NCBI RefSeq assembly: GCF_004791585.1 | Contig: NZ_SRUU01000025.1 | Span: 1-64,000 of the forward strand | Direction: 5' to 3' | DNA: 64,000 bases | Source of the DNA: Mesorhizobium sp. M1C.F.Ca.ET.210.01.1.1 | Lineage (GTDB): Bacteria > Pseudomonadota > Alphaproteobacteria > Rhizobiales > Rhizobiaceae | Part shown: one piece after another, positions 16,339 through 25,080 of the stretch | How the letters are laid out: each line of letters begins with the position of its first letter | How positions within the stretch are numbered: the stretch's first letter is position 1 | Program-made: the position numbers and the translations under genes | Notes under the pieces: model-generated | The model's database searches: none | The model's input: the letters and a program-made list of their open reading frames with translations, nothing else | What the model was told of the DNA's origin: nothing

Positions 16339-16683
16339 TCATCCATTCACCGCGCGACTGTCCTGCGGCGCCTCGGCCCTTTCGGTCATCCCGTAGTCGC
16401 GCACGACATGGGCGATGCGCAGACGATAGCCGGCAAAGATCCCGCCGCGGCCGGCCTGCTGCGCCTGGCGATGCTCCTCGGTGTTGCGCCAGGCCTTCAC
16501 CGCTTCCTCGTCGCGCCAGAAGGACAGCGAGAGCACGCGCTTCGGGTCGGTAAGGCTCTGGAAGCGCTCGACCGAGATGAAACCGTCGATGCCCTCGAGC
16601 AGCGGCTTTAGCTTCGCGGCGATGCCGAGATAGGCATCGCGTTTGCCTTCAGCCGGCTCGACCTCGAAGATCACAGCGATCAT
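16339..16683 (-). CDS. Antibiotic biosynthesis monooxygenase (ABM) domain protein
   Basis: Encodes 114 residues of the ferredoxin-like alpha+beta ABM family (MIAVIFEVEPAEGKRDAYLGIA; SVERFQSLTDPKRVLSLSFWRDEEAVKAWR). Members act as cofactor-free monooxygenases, heme-degrading enzymes or simple small-molecule binders, usually as dimers. The start ATG overlaps the stop of the upstream NIPSNAP-like gene by 4 bases, so the two form one transcript, divergent from an ArsR-type regulator. Confidence 0.8.
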   Translation of the reverse strand: MIAVIFEVEPAEGKRDAYLGIAAKLKPLLEGIDGFISVERFQSLTDPKRVLSLSFWRDEEAVKAWRNTEEHRQAQQAGRGGIFAGYRLRIAHVVRDYGMTERAEAPQDSRAVNG

Positions 16684-17048
16684 GCCTCTATCCCTTCCCT
16701 GATCGTTACGTCGGTTTGAAAAAGCTGTCTTGGGCCATGCGGTCCCGAGACCAGTTTCAGGAAGACGCGATCTTCCTTGAGGATGAATTTTTCGCGCCGC
16801 GCGAACTCGTAGTTTGCCTTGCCGGCGGGGTCGGCGGCAAGCCGCGCGCGATAGGTTTCATAGGCGGCGAGGCTTTCGATGTTGTAGGCCGCGTAAGCCG
16901 TGGTCGCCGAACCCTCATGCGGCGCGTAATAGCCGATCAGGTCGGCGCCACAGCGCGGGATGGCCTGGCCCCAGGCACGCGCATACTGCTCAAAGGCCGC
17001 CTTGCCGAACGGGTCGATCTCGTAGCGGATGAAGCAGGTGATGGTCAT
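16680..17048 (-). CDS. NIPSNAP-family ferredoxin-fold protein
   Basis: Encodes 122 residues from ATG 17048, chosen for the GAGGAGAG Shine-Dalgarno. The sequence MTITCFIRYEIDPFGKAAFEQYARAWGQ followed by GYYAPHEGSATTAYAAYNIESLAAYETYR is typical of bacterial NIPSNAP proteins (dimeric alpha+beta barrels). Biochemical role is unknown in bacteria. It is the first gene of a two-gene unit with the ABM gene and faces an ArsR regulator 171 bases away, its likely controller. Confidence 0.82.
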   Translation of the reverse strand: MTITCFIRYEIDPFGKAAFEQYARAWGQAIPRCGADLIGYYAPHEGSATTAYAAYNIESLAAYETYRARLAADPAGKANYEFARREKFILKEDRVFLKLVSGPHGPRQLFQTDVTIREGIEA

Positions 17049-17219
17049 ATCGGTCTCTCCTCGTCGGTTGGTTTTGCGGCGGCAACAGTTCGACCACGGT
17101 CGAAACATCGCTTGCCTCGATCTGCTAGGCATTCTCCTGTCAGGAGCGTCTGCCGCGCTGCTTGAGCTCGCCCGAGAATAGTGCTTCCATCACAGGAATG
17201 CTTCGATAAGGATCGAACT

Positions 17220-17894
17220 ATGCGTGAAGGACCCGACATCGCCCGCATCGCCAGCCTGATCGGCGACCCGGCCCGCGCCAACATGCTCAACGCGCTGATG
17301 GGCGGCACCGCGCTGACGGCATCGGAGCTGGCGCTGGAGGCCGGCGTATCGCTGCCCACCGCATCCTCGCATCTGTCCAAGCTGATGGATGGCGGGCTGC
17401 TGACGCTGGCCAGCCAGGGCCGGCACCGCTATTACGGCCTCGCCAGCCCGCAGGTGGCCGGCATGATCGAGGCGATCATCGGCGTCGCGGAGGCGGTCGG
17501 CCCGAAGCGGGTGCGGCCGGGCCCACGCGACGCTGCGATGCGCGTGGCGCGCGTGTGCTACGATCATCTCGCCGGCGAACAGGCGGTCGCCATGCTCGAC
17601 CGTTTGGTCGACAGGAAGCTGCTGCTGCGCGAGGAGAACGAGATCAGGCTCTCGCCGTCCGGCGCCTCGCATTTTTCCGCGCTCGGGATCGAGACCGACA
17701 GCAAGTCAAGACGGCCCGTATGCCGCGCCTGTCTCGACTGGAGCGTGCGGCGCTCGCATCTCGCCGGCACGTTGGGCGCCGCCATCCTCGACAAGATCAT
17801 CGCCGAGAACTGGGCGCGGCGCGAGAAGGACAGCCGCGCCGTGGTATTCTCGCCGAACGGCAGGCAGGCATTCGAGCGGGTGTTTCTCTGCTGA
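17220..17894 (+). CDS. ArsR-family winged-helix regulator
   Basis: Encodes 224 residues. The winged HTH spans about 5-90 (ALTASELALEAGVSLPTASSHLSKLMDGGLL). The long C-terminal extension (about 100-224) contains CRACLDWSVRRSHLAGTLGAAI, a feature of the large ArsR subgroup that sits beside ABM/NIPSNAP genes. No CxC metal motif of classical ArsR is seen in helix 3, so the effector is probably organic. ATG 17220 is preceded by AAGGATCG. Divergent from the NIPSNAP-ABM pair, which it probably represses. Confidence 0.83.
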   Translation: MREGPDIARIASLIGDPARANMLNALMGGTALTASELALEAGVSLPTASSHLSKLMDGGLLTLASQGRHRYYGLASPQVAGMIEAIIGVAEAVGPKRVRPGPRDAAMRVARVCYDHLAGEQAVAMLDRLVDRKLLLREENEIRLSPSGASHFSALGIETDSKSRRPVCRACLDWSVRRSHLAGTLGAAILDKIIAENWARREKDSRAVVFSPNGRQAFERVFLC

Positions 17895-17895
17895 T

Positions 17896-17951
17896 TTCGT
17901 CATCCTTGGGCGCAGCGACGCGAAGCGGAGCGAAGACCCAAGGATGACGAA
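17896..17951. repeat. Long hairpin between convergent genes
   Basis: Perfect 15-bp arms, TTCGTCATCCTTGGG (17896-17910) and CCCAAGGATGACGAA (17937-17951), are separated by 26 bases. The hairpin occupies the whole gap between the ArsR gene and ligD, starting 2 bases after one stop codon and ending 4 bases before the other. It could end transcription in both directions although it has no T-run. The sequence is of the dispersed 'cgtcatccttggg' type. Confidence 0.7.
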
Positions 17952-17955
17952 GCTG

Positions 17956-20472
17956 CTAGGTGCGCTTCAACACCTTGCCCAGCTTGAAGAAATCCGCCCA
18001 CGGGTCTGCCTTCTTCAGCTGTGCCAGGGCGGAAGCATCGCCGAGCGGGAAGGCGTTGGGCGCAACACCCTTTTCAAGCTCCGGCCAGGTCACCGGCATC
18101 GACACCGTCGCGCCCTTCTTGGCGCGCGACGAATAGGGCGCCACCGTGGTCGAGCCGCGGCCGTTGCGCAGATAGTCGACGAAGATCTTGCCGGTGCGCG
18201 CCTTTTTCGACAGCGTCGCCGTATAGCGGTTGGGCGCGGCCTGCTCCAGCGCGCGGGCGAAGTCATGCGCGAAGTCCTTGACCTCGTCCCAGTCCGCCGA
18301 GGCTTCCAGCGGCACCAGCACGTGATAGCCCTTGCCGCCCGAGGTCTTGACCAGGTTCGGCAGCGACAGCTCATCCAGCCGCTTGTGGATGTCGAGCGCC
18401 GCCTCGCGCACCATCCTCACATCGACGCCTTCGTCAGGATCGAGGTCAAAGATGACCTGGTCCGGCTTTTCCAGCGCGTCGATGGTCGAGCCCCAGATAT
18501 GGACTTCGACCACGCCATACTGGACGAGCGCGGCAAGGCCGTCGAAATCCTTGATGAACAGGATTTCCTCGCCATCGGTCGGATCCTTCATCCTGGCGAT
18601 CTTGTCGCTCATGCCGGGCGAGGCATGCTTCTGGAAGAAGCGCTGGCCCTGGATGCCGTCCGGCGCCCGCACGAGGGCCAGCGGCCGGTTGACGACGAAC
18701 GGCTCCATGCGCGGCCACACCAGCGCATAATGGTCGAGCAGGCCCTGCTTGGAGACCTTTTCGTCGGGCCACAGCAACTTGTCGGGATGCGAGAGCTTTA
18801 TCGAGGTCATTGCCGTTCCGGCCGAGGTTTTCGGCGCTGAATTGCCGCTGCCCGACCTTGCTTCGGCCTTGCCGTCGGCCCTCTTAACCTTTTCCTGCAC
18901 GACTTCCTCCGCCGGCTTGTCTTCGCGTAATCCCTGGAACGAGGCGTGGCGGATTATACGGTCGGATGTCCAGCTTCGGAACTCCACTTCGCCGACGAGC
19001 TCCGGCTTGACCCAGATGAGGCCCTTACCCTTGGGCACGGCGGCGGAGAAAGGCGAGACCTTCGCCTTCAGGCGGTCGAGCTTCTTCTTCAGATCGGTCA
19101 ACACCTTGCCGGAAAAGCCGGTGCCGACGCGGCCGGCATAGCGCAGCTTGCCGCCCTCGTGATAGCCGACCAGCAGCGAGCGCAGGCCGCGCCCCGTCTT
19201 GTCCGACGGCAGATAGCCGCCGATGACAAATTCCTGGCGCAGCGTGCATTTCGACTTCACCCAGGTGAGGCCGCGCCCGCTGCGGTAAGGCGCATCGGCG
19301 CGCTTCGAGACCACGCCTTCGAGGCCCATGCGGCAGACATGCTGCAGCATGACCTTGCCGGGCTCGGAAAAATGGTCGCTGAAGCGCAGCGCCGAATTCG
19401 CCGGCTGCTTGCCGAGCAGTTCGGCCAGCGCCTGCTTGCGCTCGACCAGCGGCTCGCGGCGCAAATCCTGGCCGTTGAGGCGCATCAGGTCGAAGACGTA
19501 GTAGACGAAACGGTCGGTGCGACGGGCGGATAGATCCGCCTGCAGCAGCGGAAAGGACGACACGCCATTGCCGGCCAGCACGACGATCTCGCCATCGATG
19601 ATGGCGTCACGGCATTTCAGGCCGGCAAGTGCCGTAGTGACCGGGCCTTCGAATTTCCCGGTCCAGTCGAGGCCGGCCCGCGTCAGCAGCCGCACCTCGC
19701 TGCCGGCGATCTGCGCCTGCATGCGGTAGCCGTCGAATTTCACCTCATGCAGCCAGTCGTCGCCGGAAGGCGCGTCCTTTTCCAATGTTGCGAGCTGCGG
19801 CTCGATGAACTCCAGGCGCCTGGCATGCCCGGCCTTGGCCTTGCCGGCGGCGGGCTTGTTCGAATGCCAGACTTTTGGCTTCTCGCCCTTGGCCGCCTTG
19901 CCCTCGCCGACCTCCTCTATCGTGAGGCCCGACTTCACCGATTTCGGCTCGTCCTCGAGAATGTCCTCGCCGGGGCGGGCGGCGGCATCGTCGGACTTGA
20001 TCAACAGCCAATTGTCGCGCTTTTCGCCGGAGCGCGGCTTCAGCCGCACCAGGTGCCAGCGGCCGTTGAGCTTGTGGCCTTCGAGCTCGAAGTTGATACG
20101 GCCCTTCTTCATCCCTTGCGCCGGATCGCCTTCCGGGATCCATCTGCCTTCATCCCAGACGATGACCGAGCCGCCGCCATATTCGCCCTTCGGAATGGTG
20201 CCCTCGAAGGCGGCATAGTCGATCGGGTGATCCTCGACATGGACCGCCAGCCGCTTCTCGTGCGGATCGAGGCTCGGGCCGCGGGTCACCGCCCAGCTCC
20301 ACAGCACGCCGTCATGCTCAAGCCGGAAATCGTAATGGAGGCGGGTGGCGGCATGCTTCTGGACGACGAAAATGCCGCCCGCCTCGTTCTTCTTATGCCG
20401 GGACACCTTGCCGGCCGGCTCGGCGGTTTTGCGGAAGTCGCGCTTGGCTTGATACTGTTCGAGACCAGCCAT
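17956..20472 (-). CDS. ligD: ATP-dependent DNA ligase D (NHEJ)
   Basis: Encodes 838 residues carrying all three LigD modules: an N-terminal 3'-phosphoesterase (H40, H46 and D48 in QKHAATRLHYDFRLE), a central ATP ligase with nucleotidyl lysine K245 in EVKFDGYR, and a C-terminal archaeo-eukaryotic primase-type polymerase (FDLDPDEGVD metal motif near residue 695). With Ku it repairs double-strand breaks by end joining. The order PE-ligase-polymerase is that of Pseudomonas and rhizobial enzymes. It lies 12 bases downstream of ku on the same strand. Confidence 0.96.
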   Translation of the reverse strand: MAGLEQYQAKRDFRKTAEPAGKVSRHKKNEAGGIFVVQKHAATRLHYDFRLEHDGVLWSWAVTRGPSLDPHEKRLAVHVEDHPIDYAAFEGTIPKGEYGGGSVIVWDEGRWIPEGDPAQGMKKGRINFELEGHKLNGRWHLVRLKPRSGEKRDNWLLIKSDDAAARPGEDILEDEPKSVKSGLTIEEVGEGKAAKGEKPKVWHSNKPAAGKAKAGHARRLEFIEPQLATLEKDAPSGDDWLHEVKFDGYRMQAQIAGSEVRLLTRAGLDWTGKFEGPVTTALAGLKCRDAIIDGEIVVLAGNGVSSFPLLQADLSARRTDRFVYYVFDLMRLNGQDLRREPLVERKQALAELLGKQPANSALRFSDHFSEPGKVMLQHVCRMGLEGVVSKRADAPYRSGRGLTWVKSKCTLRQEFVIGGYLPSDKTGRGLRSLLVGYHEGGKLRYAGRVGTGFSGKVLTDLKKKLDRLKAKVSPFSAAVPKGKGLIWVKPELVGEVEFRSWTSDRIIRHASFQGLREDKPAEEVVQEKVKRADGKAEARSGSGNSAPKTSAGTAMTSIKLSHPDKLLWPDEKVSKQGLLDHYALVWPRMEPFVVNRPLALVRAPDGIQGQRFFQKHASPGMSDKIARMKDPTDGEEILFIKDFDGLAALVQYGVVEVHIWGSTIDALEKPDQVIFDLDPDEGVDVRMVREAALDIHKRLDELSLPNLVKTSGGKGYHVLVPLEASADWDEVKDFAHDFARALEQAAPNRYTATLSKKARTGKIFVDYLRNGRGSTTVAPYSSRAKKGATVSMPVTWPELEKGVAPNAFPLGDASALAQLKKADPWADFFKLGKVLKRT

Positions 20473-20484
20473 GACGGCATGCTC

Positions 20485-21366
20485 CTATGCGGATTTGCGA
20501 CCTCTATGTTGACTGCGACCGGGGGCGGGTGCCCTGGCCTTCGTTCGCGCCGTCGTTTTCGATGAAGATTTGCCGGCCTTCCTGCCGCCTTCGGCGTTCA
20601 GGCTCTTCTTCAGCGCGTCGAACAGGTTGACGACGTTGGACGGTTTCGGCGGCGCCTTGGCCTTGGGCGCCCTCTTGCCGGCCTTCTTGGCGCGGATCAG
20701 TTCGAGCAGCGCTTCCTCGTAGCGGTCGTCGAACTTCGAAGGATCGAACTTCGTCTTCTTCTGGTTGATGATGTGCTGCGCGAGGTCGATCATCTCGTCG
20801 TCGGTCTTGGTTGCCTCGATGTCGCCGAACACCGTGCGCGGCTGGCGCACCGTGTCGTCGTAGCGCAGCGTGGTCAGCACCATGCCCTTGCCGAGCGGCT
20901 CGATCACCACCGGGCGCTCGCGTTGATAGAGCACGAGGCGCGCGAGGCCGGCCATCTTCTTCGCCGCCATCGCGTCGCGGATGACGGCGAACGCCTCTTC
21001 CGACACCTCGTCCGCCGGCGAGACGTAATAGGGCGTGTCGAGGTAGATCTGCTCGATCGAGGATTTCTCGACGAAGCCGTCGAGGCTCATCGTATGCGAG
21101 GACTCGATCTGCACCGCCTCGATCTCGTCCTCCTCGATATGGACGAAGTCGCCGTCGCTGACTTCATAGCCCTTGATCTCGTCGCCTTCCTCCAGCGGCT
21201 TGCCGGTTTCGGCGTCAACATAGATGCGTTTGACGGTGTTGCCGGTCTTGCGGTTGAGGATGCGGAACGAAACCTTCTCAGTATGGGTGACGACGTTGGT
21301 CAGCTCGATGCCGCAAGTGACCAGCGACAGTTTCAGATAACCCTTCCAGGCGGGGCGCGGTGCCAT
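20485..21366 (-). CDS. ku: Ku protein, NHEJ DNA-end binding
   Basis: Encodes 293 residues from ATG 21366 (MAPRPAWKGYLKLSLVTCG), supported by GGAG nine bases upstream and by the standard Ku N-terminus; upstream in-frame ATGs are rejected. The Ku core covers about 1-255. The C-terminus is a Lys/Arg/Ala-rich basic tail (KAGKRAPKAKAPPKPS and the last ~40 residues), as in other bacterial Ku where it tunes DNA binding and LigD recruitment. First gene of a ku-ligD operon. Confidence 0.95.
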   Translation of the reverse strand: MAPRPAWKGYLKLSLVTCGIELTNVVTHTEKVSFRILNRKTGNTVKRIYVDAETGKPLEEGDEIKGYEVSDGDFVHIEEDEIEAVQIESSHTMSLDGFVEKSSIEQIYLDTPYYVSPADEVSEEAFAVIRDAMAAKKMAGLARLVLYQRERPVVIEPLGKGMVLTTLRYDDTVRQPRTVFGDIEATKTDDEMIDLAQHIINQKKTKFDPSKFDDRYEEALLELIRAKKAGKRAPKAKAPPKPSNVVNLFDALKKSLNAEGGRKAGKSSSKTTARTKARAPAPGRSQHRGRKSA

Positions 21367-21710
21367 GGCGAACTCCATCCGCGAACACGATGTCCAACCG
21401 GAACGGGCCGAGGGCGGGGCAGGTTCCTGGGCTTTCCTCCCGCGAGCAAGGAAATTTCCCGATGCGCCTTGAACGTGAAACAGAAGCGCGTCCAAGCGAC
21501 ATCGAGACGAAACATATGTGATGCAAAAGTCACACGACGCGGAAACGCGACAAAAGGCATCGAAAGACCGCGAATCAGCCGCATTCCGGCCACGAAGCAA
21601 CGAGTTTCGGACCAGAAATTAACATCACGTTCACCGACTATTCACGCCTCGACGCTATCCTCTCGGACAATTCGGAAGGGACATCCGAAAACGGGACAGG
21701 GACAGGTAAA
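21367..21710. other. Divergent intergenic region upstream of ku
   Basis: This 344-base gap contains the ku leader and, on the other strand, the leader of a 48-residue small ORF. It is more AT-rich around 21500-21690 (for example 'gaaattaacatcacgttcaccgactattcac'), which probably contains promoters. I see no convincing palindrome, tRNA or further coding sequence. Confidence 0.4.
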
Positions 21711-21857
21711 ATGAACTTCTGGAACCACATCGCCGGCTATGCCGCCGCCATTCGCGAATTCGTCGCGCCGACCTATCGGCCCGAGCGCTACTACATGCGC
21801 GGCCCGGGGCCGGCATGCGCCCGCCGCGGCAGCTCGCTCGGCATCGGCACGCACTGA
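21711..21857 (+). CDS. Small 48-residue hypothetical protein
   Basis: The frame ATG-TGA encodes MNFWNHIAGYAAAIREFVAP followed by TYRPERYYMRGPGPACARRG and SSLGIGTH. It is preceded by GGGACAGGTAAA, an acceptable Shine-Dalgarno. The N-terminal half looks amphipathic helical and the C-terminal half is Arg/Gly/Pro-rich. No family is recognised. The reading frame is convincing mainly because of its aromatic N-terminus and the leader; conservation would decide. Confidence 0.45.
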   Translation: MNFWNHIAGYAAAIREFVAPTYRPERYYMRGPGPACARRGSSLGIGTH

Positions 21858-22037
21858 CCGACAATGCCCGACAGCCGCCACAACAGCCGGATCTGCAAGC
21901 CGGCCGCCGACAACCGCGCCACGACCTATCGTGACGAGCGCCCTGCCGTCGCCGACGGCAGGCGTGCGACAACGCCGCGGCTTTGACACCGCCGCCGGCT
22001 GGCTTAGTGTCTGAAGGCACAAGCAGCCGGGGCCGAA

Positions 22038-22490
22038 ATGACCGACCTGCCCGAACCGAAGCGTCCTCTTCTCCCAGGCCGGGCCTCCGACGCTGACCGG
22101 CCGCTGATCGTCTTCGACGGCGTCTGCGTGTTCTGCTCAGGCTTCGTCCAGATGATCGTCAAGCTCGACCGCGCCAAGCGCTTCCGCTTCGCCACGGCGC
22201 AATCGCCGTTCGGCGAGGCGCTGTTTCGCAAATACGGCCTGCCGACCGACAATTACGAAACCAATCTCGCCGTCATCGACGGCGACGCCTTCACGAAGCT
22301 CGACAGTTTCGTCGCCGTCATGGCCGCGCTTGGCTGGCCGTGGCGCGCCGCAAGGCTGCTGCTCGTCCTGCCGCGGCCGCTGCGCGACTGGCTCTATGAC
22401 CGCGTCGCCAGGAACCGCTATGCGCTGTTCGGCAGGAAGGACAGCTGCGAAATACCGTCCGCCGAACTGCGCCAGCGGCTGATCGGATAA
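22038..22490 (+). CDS. DCC-family thiol-disulfide oxidoreductase-like protein (DUF393)
   Basis: Encodes 150 residues. The defining N-terminal motif is present: IVFDGVCVFCSGFVQ, with the DxxCxxC arrangement that gives the DCC family its name (a thioredoxin-fold variant). The rest (DSFVAVMAALGWPWRAARLLLVLPRPLRDWLYDRVARNRY) is typical of DUF393. Redox activity is assumed from the fold, not proven. Convergent with the DUF1850 gene 15 bases downstream. Confidence 0.85.
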   Translation: MTDLPEPKRPLLPGRASDADRPLIVFDGVCVFCSGFVQMIVKLDRAKRFRFATAQSPFGEALFRKYGLPTDNYETNLAVIDGDAFTKLDSFVAVMAALGWPWRAARLLLVLPRPLRDWLYDRVARNRYALFGRKDSCEIPSAELRQRLIG

Positions 22491-22505
22491 AGCGATTATC
22501 GTGCG

Positions 22506-22883
22506 CTATCGCGGCTGGCGCGCGCCGTCGCAAGGTTCGAGCAGGATCGTTTCTCCTGCCGCCTTGCCCAGCTCGCGACAGCCTTCGGCCGTGCACAGGG
22601 TCCAGCCTTCTCCCGTTGCGCCGGACGCCGCCAGCAGCAGGCGCGGCTGGGATCCGATCCGCGGCGCATAGACCCACCAGCCGTCCCGCAGCATCGATCC
22701 CTCGGGCGGTTCCATGCCGGCGCCGGAGCCCTTCACCCGCGCCTCGACGAGCTGAAGCCCGGCAGGCAGCACCTTCCAGTCTTCGCGCCAGCGCGTCCGC
22801 TCCACCGAATGCGTCCAGGACAGGGTGAAGGCGGCGGCGGCAAGCGTCACCGTCTTGCCGGCGGCGAGGATGCACAGGCTCAT
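22506..22883 (-). CDS. DUF1850 protein, TRAP-transporter accessory
   Basis: Encodes 125 residues from ATG 22883, which overlaps the stop of the TRAP permease gene (ATGA). The motif FTLSWTHSVERTRWREDWKV is characteristic of DUF1850, a family regularly encoded next to fused TAXI-TRAP permeases. An N-terminal hydrophobic stretch (LAAAAFTLSW) may be a membrane anchor. Its role is unknown; context suggests a periplasmic or membrane partner of the transporter. Confidence 0.82.
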   Translation of the reverse strand: MSLCILAAGKTVTLAAAAFTLSWTHSVERTRWREDWKVLPAGLQLVEARVKGSGAGMEPPEGSMLRDGWWVYAPRIGSQPRLLLAASGATGEGWTLCTAEGCRELGKAAGETILLEPCDGARQPR

Positions 22884-25003
22884 ATCGGACTGGCCGTGGA
22901 TGCCAGACGCGCGCGCCAGCAGTGCCAGCCGATCCAGAGAAGCGCCAGCGCCCAGCCGGCCTCGTCGGTGAGCGGCAACGCCGCGACCAGGAGCACGCCG
23001 GCGGCGAAGGCGACGAGGCGCTCCCACCAGGCCATGCGGCGGGCCAGGAAGCCGACGGCGGCGGCGCCCCACAGCACGATGCCCATGCAGGCCTTGACGA
23101 CGATGTAGGCGACCTCCACCGGGTAGCCGAACTGGGCGGCGATGGGACCGGCATCCTGCAGCATCAGCGCCGGCGTGTAGACGGCCATAAATGGCACGAC
23201 GAAGCCGGCGATGGCGAGCTTGGTGGCCTGGATGCCGATCTTGAGGCCGCTTTCCCTGGCCATGGGCGCGGCGGCAAAGGCGGCAAGCGCCACCGGCGGG
23301 GTGAGGTCGGCCATGATGCCGAAATAGAAGACGAACATGTGGCTGACGATGAGCGGCACGCCGAGCGACAGCAGCGCCGGGCCGGCAAGCGAGGAGGTGA
23401 TGATGTAATTGGGGATGGTCGGAATGCCCATGCCGAGCACCAGGCAGGTAAGCATGGTCAGCACCAGCGACAGGAACAGGTTGTTCTCGCCGATGGAGAT
23501 GATCCAGCCGATGAAGGTCGAGGCGATGCCGGTGAGCGTCAGCGTGCCGATGACGATGCCGACGATGGCGCAGGCGATGCCGACCGGCAGCGCGTTCTTT
23601 GCCCCCTCGGCAAGCGAATCGACACAGATGCGCAGCGTCTCGCGCCCGCCCTTGAAGGTGAAGCAGGCAACGATGAGCACCGCGATGACGAGGCCGAGCA
23701 CGTTGACGCCGAAGCGCATGAAGGATGCGGCGGCAAGCCCGAGCGCCAGCCAGAAGACGACCCGGAACGCAAATGGCCCGATCGATGCCGCCAGCGGCGT
23801 GCCGAGGATCAGCACGACGGTCAGCGCCAGGCCCATGGTGCCGGCGAAGATCGGCGTGTAGCCGGCAAAGAGTAGGTAGACGAGAACGGCGAGCGGCAGT
23901 ACCAGCGGCCAGTGCTTTCGCACCGCCTCCCAGGGATTGGGGAGCTCCGCCTTGGCCATGCCGTGCAGGCCGGCCTTGCCGGCCTCCAGGTGCACCTGCC
24001 AGAAACAGGCGCCGAAATAGAACAGCGCCGGGATGATCGCGGCCTTTACCACCTCGGCATAGGGAATGTTGAGCGTCTCGGCCATGATGAAGGCGACCGC
24101 GCCCATCACTGGCGGCATGATCTGGCCGCCCATCGACGAGGTCGCCTCGACGGCGCCGGCAAAGGCGGAACGGAAGCCGAAGCGTTTCATCAGCGGAATG
24201 GTGAACTGGCCGCTTGCCACCACATTGGCGACGCCCGAACCGGAGATGGTGCCCATCAGCGCCGAGGAGAGCACGCAGACCTGCGCCGGGCCGCCGCGCC
24301 AGGAGCCGACAAGGCCAAGCGCGAAATCGTTGAACAGCGCGATCATGCCGGCGCGTTCGAGAAAGGCGGCGAAGACGACGAAGATGAAGATGTAAGCCGC
24401 CGAGACATAGACCGGCGTGCCGTAGATGCCTTCGGTGCCATAGGCGAAGGTGTCGACGAGCTGCGCAAAATCATAGCCGCGATGGATGAAGGGCGGTGGC
24501 AGGTGATTGCCGACGAAGCAATAGGCGAGGAAGACGAAGGCGATGACCGCGAGCGGCAGCCCCATCAGTCGCCTGGCGGCTTCGAAGACAAGCGCCACCA
24601 GCAGCGCGCCGACGATCAGGTCCGGCGTGGTGAGGAAGCCGGAGCGGCGGATGAGGTCGGCGTAGAAGACCCAGTTGTAGAGGCCGGTGGCGAAACCCAG
24701 CGCGCCGAGCGTCCAGAACGCGGCCTTCGCCGCCGCGCCGGTGGCGCGCAGATTAGCGATCAGGCCGAAGCCGAGCAGCAGCAGGAAGCCGACATGCATG
24801 GCGCGCACCACCTGGCTGGGCAGGCTGCCATAGGCGGCGATGTAGATCTGGAAGACGGAAAAGGCGACGGCAATCAGGAAGGCCGCCTTGCCGGCAAGCC
24901 CTTCGCCGAAGCCCGGCGGCAGGCCTTCGACCTGTTCTTCGACGACCGGGAGATGAAAAGTGGCCGACTTGCCGTCGGTTGTTCCAGGCGTCGCTTCGCT
25001 CAT
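22880..25003 (-). CDS. Fused TRAP transporter permease (TAXI type, DctQM-like)
   Basis: Encodes 707 residues from ATG 25003 (GGAG nine bases upstream; the GTG at 25012 is less suitable). The N-terminal ~190 residues correspond to the small 4-helix subunit and the rest to the large ~12-helix DctM subunit (e.g. SSALMGTISGSGVANVVASG, a hallmark of the large subunit). The fusion 'TRAP 4TM/12TM' is usual for TAXI systems, which use ion gradients to import organic acids bound by the periplasmic TAXI protein. It follows the TAXI gene after 77 bases. Confidence 0.93.
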   Translation of the reverse strand: MSEATPGTTDGKSATFHLPVVEEQVEGLPPGFGEGLAGKAAFLIAVAFSVFQIYIAAYGSLPSQVVRAMHVGFLLLLGFGLIANLRATGAAAKAAFWTLGALGFATGLYNWVFYADLIRRSGFLTTPDLIVGALLVALVFEAARRLMGLPLAVIAFVFLAYCFVGNHLPPPFIHRGYDFAQLVDTFAYGTEGIYGTPVYVSAAYIFIFVVFAAFLERAGMIALFNDFALGLVGSWRGGPAQVCVLSSALMGTISGSGVANVVASGQFTIPLMKRFGFRSAFAGAVEATSSMGGQIMPPVMGAVAFIMAETLNIPYAEVVKAAIIPALFYFGACFWQVHLEAGKAGLHGMAKAELPNPWEAVRKHWPLVLPLAVLVYLLFAGYTPIFAGTMGLALTVVLILGTPLAASIGPFAFRVVFWLALGLAAASFMRFGVNVLGLVIAVLIVACFTFKGGRETLRICVDSLAEGAKNALPVGIACAIVGIVIGTLTLTGIASTFIGWIISIGENNLFLSLVLTMLTCLVLGMGIPTIPNYIITSSLAGPALLSLGVPLIVSHMFVFYFGIMADLTPPVALAAFAAAPMARESGLKIGIQATKLAIAGFVVPFMAVYTPALMLQDAGPIAAQFGYPVEVAYIVVKACMGIVLWGAAAVGFLARRMAWWERLVAFAAGVLLVAALPLTDEAGWALALLWIGWHCWRARLASTASPI

Positions 25004-25080
25004 CCGACGCACTCCAGAGCGAGCGAATTGTGGTGCAAAGCACTGGGCGAAGACATATCGGTTTGCCGCGCCACCCTTGC

